Source of the DNA: Bacillus sp. FJAT-29790
GTDB taxonomy: Bacteria > Bacillota > Bacilli > Bacillales > Cytobacillaceae
DNA: 56,631 nt
Assembly (NCBI RefSeq): GCF_019039215.1
Contig: NZ_JAHNZZ010000001.1
Coordinates: 2,331,737 to 2,388,367 of the forward strand
Reading direction: 5' to 3'
Part shown: one piece after another, positions 1-9,446 of the stretch
How positions within the stretch are numbered: position 1 is the stretch's first letter
Layout: every line of letters starts with the position of its first letter
Made by a program: the position numbers and the translations under genes
Notes under the pieces: model-generated
What the model was told of the DNA's origin: nothing
Seen by the model: only the letters and a program-made list of their open reading frames with translations
The model's database searches: none

Positions 1-62
1 ATACCTTTTTACATTCATCTCACCACTTATAGAAGTGGAAGACTTTTGCTGAATAAAGTTAA
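1..62. repeat. Interspersed repeat family A, partial copy
   Basis: This is the right part of an element found at 6399-6501 and 28639-28742. All three share a block reading ATTCATCTC-CCACTTATA and the end motif GCTGAATAAAGTTAA (slightly altered in the third). The left part lies outside the window. It is downstream of tgt and no coding potential was seen. Confidence 0.75.
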
Positions 63-67
63 AAGTC

Positions 68-95
68 GTTCAAAAAAGATGGTCTTTATTTGAAC
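68..95. other. AT-rich hairpin downstream of tgt
   Basis: An imperfect inverted repeat (GTTCAAAAAAGA, loop TGG, TCTTTATTTGAAC) lies just after the tgt stop codon. It could be a weak terminator or a 3'-end stabiliser for tgt mRNA. It lacks a clean T-tract beyond the stem, so termination is uncertain. Confidence 0.35.
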
Positions 96-103
96 ACTTA
101 TTG

Positions 104-1273
<1,170 letters not shown>

Positions 1274-2302
1274 TTATAGGATCAGCATGGCATCTCCAAA
1301 GCTAAAGAAACGGTAACGTTCTTCAACAGCCTCATGATAGGCATTCAAAACGTTATCCCGGCCTGCTAATGCGCTGACAAGCATGATAAGGGTCGATTTG
1401 GGCAAATGAAAATTAGTAATCATTCCGTCAATCGCTTTAAATTCATAGCCCGGATAAATAAAAATATCCGTCCACCCGCTTGCCTCTGTAAAACGGCCAT
1501 TTTGTGCAGTTGCAATCGTTTCCAGTGTTCTAGTAGAAGTCGTTCCAACTGTAATAATTCTTCCACCTTGATCCCGAACATCATTTAACAGCCTAGCCGT
1601 ACCTTCAGTCATTTGATAAAACTCTGAGTGCATCTCATGCTCGTTTATATCTTCAACATTAACCGGGCGGAAGGTTCCGAGCCCAACATGAAGAGTAATA
1701 AAGGCAATATGTACACCGTTTGCTGTTAATTCTTCAAGTAATTTTTCTGTAAAATGAAGGCCAGCTGTCGGTGCAGCTGCTGATCCCCTCTCACGAGCGA
1801 ATACGGTCTGATAGCGATCCCGATCATCTAATTGCTCTTTAATATAAGGAGGCAATGGCATTTCCCCCAATTGCTCGAGAACTTCATAAAAAATTCCTTC
1901 ATAGTGAAACTCAAGAAGTCTGCCTCCATGCTCTGAACTGCCTACACACTCGGCGGTCAGGATTCCATCCCCGAATTCAATCTTTGTGCCTTCTTTAACA
2001 CGCTTCGCAGGTTTGATGAGTGTTTCCCAAACATCGCCTTCTTGCTGTTTTAATAAAAGCACTTCTATCTTTGCACCTGTTCCTTCTTTTTCACCGAACA
2101 GTCTCGCAGGCAAAACCCTTGTATCATTTAAAACAAGACAGTCCCCTGGTTGCAAATAATCTTTAATATTTTTGAAGATATCATGTGTTATTTTTCCTGT
2201 TTGTTTATCCATCATCATTAATCGGCTACTTGCTCTCTCTTCAAGAGGCGTTTGTGCAATTAGCTCTTCTGGTAAATGAAAATCAAATAAATCTACTTTC
2301 AT
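1274..2302 (-). CDS. queA: S-adenosylmethionine:tRNA ribosyltransferase-isomerase
   Basis: QueA, 342 residues, the same length as the B. subtilis enzyme. It transfers and isomerises the ribosyl moiety of S-adenosylmethionine onto preQ1 in tRNA to form epoxyqueuosine. The start ([18 protein letters not shown]), the [10 protein letters not shown] segment, [17 protein letters not shown] and the C-terminal [17 protein letters not shown] block are diagnostic. It lies between ruvB and tgt on the same strand with short gaps (42 and 30 bp), which suggests a ruvA-ruvB-queA-tgt transcription unit. Nothing unusual is visible. Confidence 0.97.
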   Translation of the reverse strand: MKVDLFDFHLPEELIAQTPLEERASSRLMMMDKQTGKITHDIFKNIKDYLQPGDCLVLNDTRVLPARLFGEKEGTGAKIEVLLLKQQEGDVWETLIKPAKRVKEGTKIEFGDGILTAECVGSSEHGGRLLEFHYEGIFYEVLEQLGEMPLPPYIKEQLDDRDRYQTVFARERGSAAAPTAGLHFTEKLLEELTANGVHIAFITLHVGLGTFRPVNVEDINEHEMHSEFYQMTEGTARLLNDVRDQGGRIITVGTTSTRTLETIATAQNGRFTEASGWTDIFIYPGYEFKAIDGMITNFHLPKSTLIMLVSALAGRDNVLNAYHEAVEERYRFFSFGDAMLIL

Positions 2303-2344
2303 GTTGTCACCTATCTTTATATTTAGCAGTTTTCTTAGTTACCT

Positions 2345-3346
2345 TTACTCCGCAGGTATCTCCATCTGAAAATGGCGGTATACGAGATCTGTTACCAATC
2401 TCCCCCTTGGCGTACGTTGAAGAAAACCAATTTGTAATAAATATGGTTCGTAAACATCTTCAATTGTATGTGCCTCTTCTCCAATCGTTGCCGCAATCGT
2501 TTCGAGACCAACGGGGCCACCACGGAATTTTTCAATAATCCCTCTTAGTAATTTATGGTCAATATGGTCTAGGCCTAAACGGTCTACCTGCAGAAGCTCC
2601 AACGCTTCTTTTGCCTGTTCCTCACTAATTTCCCCATTTCCTTTCACTTGAGCAAAGTCCCTTACCCTTCGCAAAAGCCGATTAGCAATACGGGGCGTTC
2701 CTCTTGACCTTCTGGCAATTTCTGCAGCAGCAAAATCTTCAATTTCAGTATCTAAAACATCTGCTGTCCTCAATACGATGTCTTTCAATTGAGACTCATT
2801 ATAGTATTCCAGTCTGCTGAGAACCCCAAACCGATCCCTTAATGGAGCCGACAATGAACCTGCTCTTGTCGTAGCACCCACTAATGTAAATGGCGGAAGG
2901 TCAAGTCTTACTGATCTGGCACTCGGACCCTTTCCGATTACTATATCAAGACAGAAATCTTCCATCGCAGGATACAAAACTTCTTCAATCGTTCTTGGCA
3001 GACGGTGGATTTCATCGATGAATAATACATCACCTGGCTCTAAAGCTGTCAGAATGGCAGCCAAATCACCCGGTCTTTCGATTGCCGGGCCAGCCGTCGT
3101 TCGAATATTTACGCCCATTTCATTGGCTATAATCGCAGCAAGTGTTGTTTTCCCCAAGCCCGGAGGACCGTATAAGAGTACATGATCAAGTGTTTCCTGC
3201 CGCATTCTTGCTGCTTTAATAAAAATCTCAAGGTTATCCTTCACCTTATCCTGCCCAATATATTGTTTTAAGTTTCGAGGTCGCAGACTCTGTTCAAAAG
3301 ACATATCCTGAATATCAGCCTCGCTAGATATTATCCGCTCTTCCAT
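2345..3346 (-). CDS. ruvB: Holliday junction branch migration helicase RuvB
   Basis: AAA+ motor of the RuvAB complex, 333 residues. It drives branch migration of Holliday junctions during recombinational repair. Visible motifs are the N-terminal [16 protein letters not shown], Walker [11 protein letters not shown], Walker [12 protein letters not shown], sensor segment [11 protein letters not shown], arginine-finger region APLRDRFG, and the winged-helix C-terminus ending [16 protein letters not shown]. It is separated from ruvA by 163 bp, which hold a short inverted-repeat element. The partner gene ruvA is directly upstream. Confidence 0.98.
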   Translation of the reverse strand: MEERIISSEADIQDMSFEQSLRPRNLKQYIGQDKVKDNLEIFIKAARMRQETLDHVLLYGPPGLGKTTLAAIIANEMGVNIRTTAGPAIERPGDLAAILTALEPGDVLFIDEIHRLPRTIEEVLYPAMEDFCLDIVIGKGPSARSVRLDLPPFTLVGATTRAGSLSAPLRDRFGVLSRLEYYNESQLKDIVLRTADVLDTEIEDFAAAEIARRSRGTPRIANRLLRRVRDFAQVKGNGEISEEQAKEALELLQVDRLGLDHIDHKLLRGIIEKFRGGPVGLETIAATIGEEAHTIEDVYEPYLLQIGFLQRTPRGRLVTDLVYRHFQMEIPAE

Positions 3347-3406
3347 TGATCCATCATCCTCCTACACTAAAACAATTCCGTTTTTCCAAGGCAACCTAAT
3401 TATTTT

Positions 3407-3510
3407 AGGCTGTTTTCGCATATATTGTTGCTTTAGCCTACAAAGTTTGCCCGTTGATTTACTAGATAAATTTCACATTATAAAAGCAACAAACTTTACG
3501 AGAATAGCCT
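3407..3510. repeat. Interspersed repeat family B, short copy lacking the GC-rich core
   Basis: The left 54 bases match the element at 56547-56631 almost exactly (AGGCTGTTTTCGCATATATT, then TTTGCCCGTTGATTT). The GC-rich core is missing here. The right end (AAAGCAACAAACTTTACGAG then AATAGCCT) is an imperfect inverted copy of the left end, as in a MITE-like or hairpin-forming element. Its right end touches the ruvA stop codon at 3510-3512. Confidence 0.65.
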
Positions 3511-4118
3511 TATTTTAAAAGCCTTTGGAGAGCTTTTTTTATGTATTGGTCTGTTGTAAGCTGTTCTTTTTTCAATTCAGGTGAAATCTTGTTAATTTCT
3601 TTTTCTGAATAGCCGAGTGCTTTTAATGCAAGCATCGCTTCTTCAAATTCTGAATTGCTGTTTTGCTGCAGCTGTATTTTATCCGCGGAGAATAAATCCG
3701 GAAAAAAGTCAGGGACAACATTTTGCAATTTTCCTTTTAAATCAAGGATCATTTGTCTTGCTGTTTTCTTTCCTACTCCTGGAAACTTCACAAGAAAGGC
3801 TTCATCTTCATTTTCAATCGCCTGAACCACTTGTTCAGGCTCGCCAGACGCAAGAATGGCCATGGCACCCTTTGGGCCAATTCCTGTTACATCTAACAGT
3901 TTTGTAAAAAGCTTTTTTTCTTCGCGAGAATGAAATCCGTATAACGCCATGACATCTTGTCTAACATGATGATATGTAAACACTCTTACTTCCTGTCCAT
4001 ATTCATATGTATAGCTAAACGGATTCGGAGTTAAAATTTGATAGCCGATACCATTATTTTCGATGACGATAAATTCAGGCCCGATAAATTCGACCCGGCC
4101 TTTAATAAATTCAAACAA
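3510..4118 (-). CDS. ruvA: Holliday junction branch migration protein RuvA
   Basis: RuvA binds the Holliday junction as a tetramer and loads RuvB. The 202-residue length matches the family. Visible are the N-terminal OB-fold ([19 protein letters not shown]), the helix-hairpin-helix segments ([16 protein letters not shown] and [16 protein letters not shown]) and the C-terminal three-helix domain ending in KKALQRLLK. The start is taken as a TTG at 4118, because the family begins at FEFIKG and GGAG lies upstream. The longer in-frame ATG at 4151 would add 11 residues without family support. The stop codon abuts a short repeat element. Confidence 0.95.
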   Translation of the reverse strand: MFEFIKGRVEFIGPEFIVIENNGIGYQILTPNPFSYTYEYGQEVRVFTYHHVRQDVMALYGFHSREEKKLFTKLLDVTGIGPKGAMAILASGEPEQVVQAIENEDEAFLVKFPGVGKKTARQMILDLKGKLQNVVPDFFPDLFSADKIQLQQNSNSEFEEAMLALKALGYSEKEINKISPELKKEQLTTDQYIKKALQRLLK

Positions 4119-4187
4119 TACCTTTCGCTCCTCTGATTTGCTGTACACCATTGTATCATACTTTTTTCAGGTTTATTGAAAAAAAAG

Positions 4188-4217
4188 TTGCAAAAAAAGA
4201 TTCGATTTAATTATAAT
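4188..4217 (+). promoter_or_regulatory. SigA-type promoter of the plus-strand lipoprotein gene
   Basis: TTGCAA (4188-4193) and a consensus TATAAT (4212-4217) are separated by 18 bases. They lie 34 bases upstream of an ATG preceded by GGAGGT. Assignment is by consensus only. Confidence 0.6.
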
Positions 4218-4251
4218 GAAAAATGTTTTTAAAAAGATCGGAGGTCATTAA

Positions 4252-4764
4252 ATGAAAAAATTATTAGCACTTTTAACAATTTTCTCACTCTTATTCGCAG
4301 TAGCAGGATGTTCATCAAAAAAAGAAGAAACAACCAATAAAGGTACTGAGGAAAAAGCGGCCGGGTTAACGGATACGGTTAAATCAAAAATGTATAATTC
4401 CGTTCGGGTTGCTGAATTAAAGGTGAATGAAGTATTCCATAAAGAAACGGCTGGTGATGGAGAAATACCTATCATTAACGGAAGCTTTGCTGAAGATAAT
4501 AAAGCTGTTGAATTTTTATCCAAATACTACAGTGAAGAAGTAGCAAAAGATATTTATGCTCACTATGCAACAGTTAAGAAAACAGCAGAAGGACAAATGA
4601 TTATTAATGCGGAACCTTACTTTACTCCTTCCTTTCTCGAAACAAGCCAGCAAGATGTAACAATCGAAGGTGACGAAAAGAAGGCAACGATAAAATCAGC
4701 AGGAATGACCTACCATGTTGAATTAAAGGATGGACAATATATTATCACTAGTGTGGAAAAATAA
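4252..4764 (+). CDS. putative lipoprotein of unknown function
   Basis: The 170-residue product starts with a lipoprotein signal peptide (MKKLLALLTIFSLLFAVAGC), so Cys20 is the probable lipidated residue and the protein sits on the outer face of the membrane. A lysine/glutamate-rich linker follows, then a mixed globular domain to residue 170 (for example YSEEVAKDIYAHYATVKKT, ending GQYIITSVEK). The ribosome binding site GGAGGT and its own promoter support expression. It is on the opposite strand to its neighbours and breaks the ruvA-bofC spacing known from B. subtilis. No family was recognised; a role in the envelope or spore is a guess from location only. Confidence 0.85.
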   Translation: MKKLLALLTIFSLLFAVAGCSSKKEETTNKGTEEKAAGLTDTVKSKMYNSVRVAELKVNEVFHKETAGDGEIPIINGSFAEDNKAVEFLSKYYSEEVAKDIYAHYATVKKTAEGQMIINAEPYFTPSFLETSQQDVTIEGDEKKATIKSAGMTYHVELKDGQYIITSVEK

Positions 4765-4791
4765 ATAAACGAATGTCCATGTTTAACATCG

Positions 4792-4820
4792 AAATAGACC
4801 GGCTTTAAACCGGTCTATTT
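4792..4820. terminator. Bidirectional terminator between the lipoprotein gene and bofC
   Basis: Perfect 11-bp stem AAATAGACCGG / CCGGTCTATTT with a 7-base loop, flanked by A- and T-rich sequence. It sits between two convergent genes, 27 bases after the lipoprotein stop and 4 bases from the bofC stop. Confidence 0.85.
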
Positions 4821-4824
4821 ATCT

Positions 4825-5391
4825 TTAATTCGCTTGCTTTTCTGATTTAGAATAAGTTTTGAATGCTTCCAATACTTCAACATACTGATCCTTTGTTTTT
4901 ATCGGTATCCCCTTTTTTAATTCCTCACATTTTTTGCTTTCTAGCCGCCCTAGATCAATTTGAAAAAAAGATTGAATGATATTCATCTTTTGCGGTCTGC
5001 CGTTGAATATCGTTAAAACCCCATCATCTGTAATCCCAAAATATCCATTTGCTTTCAATAACGGTGAGATATCGTCCATTTGCTTGCGAAAAACCATTTG
5101 ATCTTCGCCCATATCAATTAATTCCCATTGATCATATTTTGCCCAAAAGTCTTCCTTGGACCAAATCGTTTCAGTTACCACTTCTTGACTGATTTCTCCG
5201 TCTAAATACTTTCTTTCTAATATGACGATCATATTAAACGGACCGTTTATCTCCTCTTGTATCTTCGGTTGAACATTAGCCGATGCATGATTTTTTTCGG
5301 TGTCGCCTTCTTGCATACCAATAGATTGAAAGAGAATAAAAGGAACGGCAATGTAAATTGCTAATATAGAAGAAGCCCAATGGGTTCTCAT
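4825..5391 (-). CDS. bofC: BofC, intercompartmental sporulation signalling factor
   Basis: BofC is a forespore-made exported protein that delays pro-sigma-K processing through the SpoIVB protease. The 188-residue product has an N-terminal hydrophobic export segment (residues about 6-25), then the BofC-like body (FNMIVILERKYLDGEISQE, LIDMGEDQMVFRKQMDDISP, GYFGITDDGVLTIFNGRP). Position between the coat/NAD genes and ruvA matches B. subtilis. The target pathway is also represented in this window by spoIVFA and spoIVFB. AGGTGAT precedes the ATG. No clear sigma-G promoter could be identified by eye. Confidence 0.9.
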   Translation of the reverse strand: MRTHWASSILAIYIAVPFILFQSIGMQEGDTEKNHASANVQPKIQEEINGPFNMIVILERKYLDGEISQEVVTETIWSKEDFWAKYDQWELIDMGEDQMVFRKQMDDISPLLKANGYFGITDDGVLTIFNGRPQKMNIIQSFFQIDLGRLESKKCEELKKGIPIKTKDQYVEVLEAFKTYSKSEKQAN

Positions 5392-5500
5392 ATACGATCA
5401 CCTCGGAGCCTAAATTTTGTTTCATCTCAATATTTATTTTGGCCATATTTTTCAAGCTTATCCAGATATTTTTAACAGATTTTGAAATGGCTGTGCAAAT

Positions 5501-5533
5501 GAAAAAAAGAGCAAAGCGAATTCGCTTGCTCCC
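5501..5533 (-). terminator. Terminator downstream of the coxA-like gene
   Basis: On the minus strand GAGCAAGCG-AATT-CGCTTTGCTC forms a stem with one bulged base, followed by TTTTTTT. It lies just after the coxA-like stop codon. Confidence 0.8.
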
Positions 5534-5549
5534 TTTTTCATTTCCAGGG

Positions 5550-6299
5550 CTATCTGTTTCTGATGGGACGGAATAAATTTTGGATATCTAAGTCAATTTG
5601 TTCCCTCGGTCCGCCATCCCTAAGGTCATTATCGATATTTCTAATCCGGCTGAATGTTGCTTGATCTGTTATGATTGTGTCTGTATCTACATTTGTATAT
5701 GGCAGGACAGCATGACGTATTTTGGCTTTTGTTTCTCCCTCCCGACTGTAGTCTGAAAGGAGAACGCCAATTAGTACATCATTGCCATACACGATTGTAC
5801 GAACATCTGCTACATTATTTACCGATTTCGCAGCATTGCTAATCTGTTCGGAAAGATTCCCTTCATAAGCATGATAATAGGAGCTGCGGGCATTTCGAAC
5901 ATTATTTCCTAAATGTCCATGATAATTGATATCATCACGGCTAAAAAGGTGATTATTCCGATCTATCCGATTGTCCGTTACCTGCCTAAGGGGATGTCCC
6001 GGGTCAGCATTTAATCCCTCTGTCTTTACCTGAAGTATTCCTCTTCGATTACGATTATTCTCACCTTCCAAACCGAGTGAATGGTCCATTATTTCCGTAA
6101 CTGGTCCATCATTATCATCAAGAATCTGGGCGTTTCCGCCGTTAGTCCGATGGTTTTCATTGGAATAATAGCCCACTGGCTGAACATTTTTAGGACGGCT
6201 GCCGTGAACCCCTGATCCATCAGTCGCCCCGCAACCTGCTAAACCGATTGACATCAAAGCAGCTATCGGAAATACTGCCAGTTTCTTATTCAAGCGCAA
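5550..6299 (-). CDS. coxA: YhcN/YlaJ-family sporulation lipoprotein, CoxA-like
   Basis: The 249-residue product has a lipoprotein signal (LAGC, Cys23) and a basic, Asn-rich middle. The C-terminal domain is of the YhcN/YlaJ type (LSEQISNAAKSVNNVADVRT, DVLIGVLLSDYSREGET). In B. subtilis the corresponding spore cortex protein CoxA (YrbB) is encoded next to safA and bofC, as here, although an extra gene separates it from safA. The start is a TTG preceded by AAGGGGTG; no better ATG exists in frame. The family assignment is good. Orthology to CoxA rests mostly on position. Confidence 0.78.
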   Translation of the reverse strand: MRLNKKLAVFPIAALMSIGLAGCGATDGSGVHGSRPKNVQPVGYYSNENHRTNGGNAQILDDNDGPVTEIMDHSLGLEGENNRNRRGILQVKTEGLNADPGHPLRQVTDNRIDRNNHLFSRDDINYHGHLGNNVRNARSSYYHAYEGNLSEQISNAAKSVNNVADVRTIVYGNDVLIGVLLSDYSREGETKAKIRHAVLPYTNVDTDTIITDQATFSRIRNIDNDLRDGGPREQIDLDIQNLFRPIRNR

Positions 6300-6398
6300 A
6301 ACACCCCTTCATAAAAGATCAAATTCGACTTGACGGATTTGCGCCCAGATTTTTCCCTTAGCTTGCTCGATAAAAAATCTGAGGCGTCCGCCGGAGGC

Positions 6399-6501
6399 TT
6401 AACTTTATTCAGCCAGGGTTTGAACCCCCACTGTATTGATTACCTATTTGCATTCATCTCGCCACTTATATTGTTTAGAGACTTCTGCTGAATAAAGTTA
6501 A
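6399..6501. repeat. Interspersed repeat family A, full copy with 15-bp terminal inverted repeats
   Basis: The ends TTAACTTTATTCAGC and GCTGAATAAAGTTAA are perfect inverted repeats enclosing about 73 bases, including the internal hairpin GGGTTTGAACCCCC. The 60 bases to the left (TTGCTCGATAAA and CGCCGGAGGC) also resemble the sequence left of the copy at 28639, so the full unit may begin near 6345. It fills much of the gap between the coxA-like gene and the kinase-fold gene. Confidence 0.8.
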
Positions 6502-6504
6502 AAA

Positions 6505-6522
6505 CATGAGCAATCTGCTCTT
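6505..6522 (-). terminator. Weak hairpin downstream of the kinase-fold gene
   Basis: GAGCA-GAT-TGCTC on the minus strand is followed by ATGTTTTTAAC. The short stem directly adjoins repeat family A, so it may be a weak terminator for the upstream gene. Confidence 0.35.
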
Positions 6523-6578
6523 TAGTAGGGTTTCAGCAAATGGGTATTTTCATTCTGACAGTTAACTCCAATTTATTT

Positions 6579-7565
6579 TTACTTTTTATCAAGCTGATTT
6601 TTTAATTCTTTGAAAAACCCCTGCCTTTCCGAAAATTGACCAACTGTCATGTCTACTAATTGCCGGATCTTCAGCGGCTGTAAATACGTTTTTTCTCTAA
6701 TCGTTCGATTCCATTCTCTAAAAATATCTGTCGGAAAAGCAAGTGCATAAAGGAAACCTTTTTCATTAAGAAAGGGCTTCATTTTCCTATACCCGGATAA
6801 ATCTCGAAACGACCAATTCAAAAATGGCAGAATTCGATTTGCATATTGAAGATAATCGCCATGGGGAGTTCCAAGGCTTATTAAATCAAAATCAATTAAA
6901 AAAAGATCATGATTTTTGGCCCGTAAAAAATTATGATGAGCCACATCACCATGAAGAATCACTTTCCTTCCATTTTGAAATAGATGTGATTCTTTTTGTA
7001 TTCCTTGGATAGACCAATTCATCCAAACGAGTAATTCATGGATAATTTCATTTTGAATAAAATATTTGATAATAGGTAAATTATTCAAAAAAACAGCCGC
7101 CCTTTCCTGCCATTTTTCAATTTGTTTAAAAGCAGGAATAATTGAATGATATCGATAGAATAATTTTTCTGTGGCAGTATGGAATTCATCTAATAAATCA
7201 AGCCCCTCTAGCCGGTTTTTTGGCAGGTGATAAGTAAATAACTGATTAGAGGGATGGATATATTCAAGACATCCATAATAATTTTGTTCAAAATATAGAG
7301 GGGGGTCTTCGGCAAATTGATAAAATGTATTTGTTTTTTTAAATCCTTCCTGAATTAAGGAAGCTGAAAAGGCTTCTTGTAATTTCAGCTTGCTATATGA
7401 CGAGAAGCCTTTTAAGATAAAGGTTCGATTTTTGGCCTTCACTAAATGGACCTGCTGTCTAATTGGCTGGATTTCATCAATTGGAAAATCAAACTGCTCT
7501 TGTAAATAGGAGAAGAGACGATTATGAAAAAAATCGTCTCCTCCATTGTTAACCGTCGAATTCAC
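6579..7565 (-). CDS. CotS/YutH/YsxE-like spore coat kinase-fold protein
   Basis: The 328-residue protein has an aminoglycoside-phosphotransferase (protein-kinase-like) fold: an invariant-type lysine in RTFILKGF, the catalytic-loop signature LHGDVAHHN and the metal-binding motif LIDFDL. Proteins of this group (CotS, CotI, YutH, YsxE) are associated with the Bacillus spore coat. Catalytic-type residues are present, so activity is possible. The reading frame runs open to an ATG at 7748, deep inside safA. A GTG at 7565 with GAGGA seven bases upstream fits far better and gives a 17-bp overlap with safA, implying translational coupling. The exact substrate is unknown. Confidence 0.82.
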   Translation of the reverse strand: MNSTVNNGGDDFFHNRLFSYLQEQFDFPIDEIQPIRQQVHLVKAKNRTFILKGFSSYSKLKLQEAFSASLIQEGFKKTNTFYQFAEDPPLYFEQNYYGCLEYIHPSNQLFTYHLPKNRLEGLDLLDEFHTATEKLFYRYHSIIPAFKQIEKWQERAAVFLNNLPIIKYFIQNEIIHELLVWMNWSIQGIQKESHLFQNGRKVILHGDVAHHNFLRAKNHDLFLIDFDLISLGTPHGDYLQYANRILPFLNWSFRDLSGYRKMKPFLNEKGFLYALAFPTDIFREWNRTIREKTYLQPLKIRQLVDMTVGQFSERQGFFKELKNQLDKK

Positions 7566-9273
7566 TGCTTTCCTCGATACTGCGCGGCATTCCGAATGGA
7601 TATCCCCCCGTTGGTCCGTATCCATATGGATTAGCGTAAGGTGCAAAACCAGCTGGCGGACCATACGGCGCTGCCCCCATTCCATAAGGTCCTGGTGCAA
7701 ATCCTGGACCATATCCTCCCATTGGCGGCATTCCTCCACCACATCCACAGTCTGCTTCTATACCCTTAACGCCCTGAGCAGGCATTAATGGCATCTGGCT
7801 TTGTGTTGGCATTAACGGCATTTGACTTTGTGCCGGCATTAACGGCATCTGGCTTTGTGTTGGCATTAATGGCATTTGGGCCATAGGTTCTTCCATGACG
7901 CCCTGAACTTGTGGCATTACACCCATTGGCGGATATCCGCAAGGCATCTCATAAGGCATTGGTTCACAAAAGCCTGGCCCTGGCATAACCGGGGATACTG
8001 GGATCATTTCGTACGGTGGACATGGATAACCATACGGTTGTTCCATCATCGGTGCTGTATATGTTGGCTGTAGCGGCATTTGATATTGAGTTTCTTCCAC
8101 CCCCATAACAGGTGCAGGCATTTGTGCTTGTGCAGGGCTAGTTAGCGGCATTTGATGCTGCATTTGGTGATGCATATGGTGATGCATATGATGCGGCATT
8201 TGGTGCATTGGCATATGAGAGGAAGATTCCATATATCCATGGCTTTCAACCCCGGCCATGCCATAATGCGGCATTTGATGTGGCATTTGATACATCGGCA
8301 TTGTCGCACCTTTTACATGTTGCATTGGCATGGTTTCTGCTGCTTGAACTTGCGGGTATGGCATTTGGTACTGCGGATATCCACCAGTGAAACCAGGTCC
8401 GGGCATTGCCGGAGAGACAGGGTATAAACTACTAGGTTGGTATGGATACATCGGCTGATAATAACCTCCTTGTTGTGTATGAACAAATGTTTCACTTTCC
8501 ACATATTCTGGATATTCTTCAGCAATTGGTTTAACTTGAGGGAGAATATTTACTGGTTTAGGCGGGAGCTGTGGCGCCGGCTGCTGGACTGCTAAATTGG
8601 CCATGTTCATCATGTAGTAATTACTCATGTCTACTTCCGGCATAATGGGCTTAGGCATTTTTGGAGCGTATGGTTTTACTGGCATCTCCGCTTGAGGTGA
8701 CACCATTTTTGGTAATTGCTTCGGTGTTTCCATTTGCGGTGATACCATTTTCGGCAATTGTTTTGGCATCTCCATTTGCGGGGATACCATTTTTGGCAAT
8801 TGCTTTGGCGTTTCCATTTGTGGTGATACCATTTTCGGCAGCTGCTTTGGTATCTCCATTTGTGGGGATACCATTTTCGGTAGCTGCTTTGGCATCTCCA
8901 TTTGTGGGGATACCATTTTCGGCAATGCCTTTGGTATTTCTTTCGGAGCCACGATTGGGGCTTCTTTTACTGGCATTGCCTTTGGAGCCTCAACAACAGG
9001 CAATGTAATCGGTTTTTCTTTGGCAAAAGGGTGTTCGGCTTTTGGCATTTCTTTTTTAGCACCCATATGAATCTTTGCTTCCGGCACGCCCCCAATCGGA
9101 GCTTCTTTTTTTATGGATCCCCCTGGTCCAGGGATTTTTATTTTCATACCGGGCATAATCATATCAGGGTTGCTGAGCTGTGTATTCATCTTTTTCAGCT
9201 CTTCAAAATTCACGCCGTACTTCTTGGCGATCTTCCAAAGAGTATCCCCTTTTTGTACGATATGGATCTTCAC
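7549..9273 (-). CDS. safA: SafA, spore coat morphogenetic protein with N-terminal LysM domain
   Basis: SafA guides assembly of the inner spore coat and binds the cortex through its LysM domain. The LysM motif is at the N-terminus (KIHIVQKGDTLWKIAKKYGV to about residue 50) and closely matches B. subtilis SafA. Then come a Lys/Pro-rich segment, six tandem 14-residue units (about 114-197), a long Met/Pro/Tyr/His-rich region, four 9-residue units of type SQMPLMPTQ, and a Gly/Pro-rich tail. At 574 residues it is much longer than the B. subtilis protein, mainly through low-complexity repeats. The start is the GTG at 9273 with AGGAGGGG upstream, aligning with the known N-terminus. Confidence 0.93.
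   Translation of the reverse strand: MKIHIVQKGDTLWKIAKKYGVNFEELKKMNTQLSNPDMIMPGMKIKIPGPGGSIKKEAPIGGVPEAKIHMGAKKEMPKAEHPFAKEKPITLPVVEAPKAMPVKEAPIVAPKEIPKALPKMVSPQMEMPKQLPKMVSPQMEIPKQLPKMVSPQMETPKQLPKMVSPQMEMPKQLPKMVSPQMETPKQLPKMVSPQAEMPVKPYAPKMPKPIMPEVDMSNYYMMNMANLAVQQPAPQLPPKPVNILPQVKPIAEEYPEYVESETFVHTQQGGYYQPMYPYQPSSLYPVSPAMPGPGFTGGYPQYQMPYPQVQAAETMPMQHVKGATMPMYQMPHQMPHYGMAGVESHGYMESSSHMPMHQMPHHMHHHMHHQMQHQMPLTSPAQAQMPAPVMGVEETQYQMPLQPTYTAPMMEQPYGYPCPPYEMIPVSPVMPGPGFCEPMPYEMPCGYPPMGVMPQVQGVMEEPMAQMPLMPTQSQMPLMPAQSQMPLMPTQSQMPLMPAQGVKGIEADCGCGGGMPPMGGYGPGFAPGPYGMGAAPYGPPAGFAPYANPYGYGPTGGYPFGMPRSIEESSEFDG
7774..7881 (-). repeat. 27-bp coding tandem repeat in safA
   Basis: Four consecutive 9-residue units of type QMPLMP(T/A)QS near the SafA C-terminus. 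The units differ only at the T/A position and at synonymous sites. Edges are given to within a few bases. Confidence 0.75.
8683..8934 (-). repeat. 42-bp coding tandem repeat in safA, six units
   Basis: Six head-to-tail units encode PKQLPKMVSPQME plus a variable residue (M, I or T). The first unit has A for Q and the last A for M. DNA units differ mostly at third positions, suggesting expansion followed by divergence. The number of units is likely to vary between strains. Confidence 0.9.
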
Positions 9274-9305
9274 TCTGATTTCCCCTCCTATGCGTAAGTC
9301 CATAT

Positions 9306-9335
9306 AGTGTATGATCAAATGGGCAAATTGCTAAC
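9306..9335 (-). promoter_or_regulatory. Possible sigma-E promoter of safA
   Basis: On the minus strand CATACACT (9306-9313) matches the sigma-E -10 consensus, 33 bases upstream of the GTG start. The -35 region at the expected spacing (GTTAGCAA) is only a partial match. safA is sigma-E dependent in B. subtilis. Confidence 0.45.
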
Positions 9336-9420
9336 ACTCTACATAAAAACTTATGCGTTTTTTATTAAATTTATGAGAGGAGTGCAGATTTTCATGTTTA
9401 TACAAAAATTATACTTACCT

Positions 9421-9446
9421 AAAAAAACCTCCTAGAAGGAGGTTTT
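9421..9446 (-). terminator. Terminator of the nadB-nadC-nadA operon
   Basis: On the minus strand CCTCC-TTCTA-GGAGG is followed by seven T residues. It begins inside the nadA stop region and ends the operon. Confidence 0.85.

Noticed and set aside
6414..6432. tRNA T-arm-like sequence GGGTTTGAACCCCC in family A repeats
   Set aside because: It resembles a T-arm, but no acceptor stem, D-arm or anticodon arm can be folded around it in either full copy, so it is treated as an internal hairpin of the repeat.
7566..7748. N-terminal extension of the kinase-fold gene to the ATG at 7748
   Set aside because: The extra 61 codons overlap safA and look like out-of-frame SafA sequence; the GTG at 7565 has a good ribosome binding site.
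8152..8427. His/Met/Trp-rich open frames on the plus strand inside safA
   Set aside because: They are antisense shadows of the low-complexity Met/Pro/His-rich SafA coding sequence, without ribosome binding sites.
8683..8934. CRISPR-like regular spacing of repeats
   Set aside because: The 42-bp units are contiguous, without spacers, and in frame in safA, so they are a coding tandem repeat.
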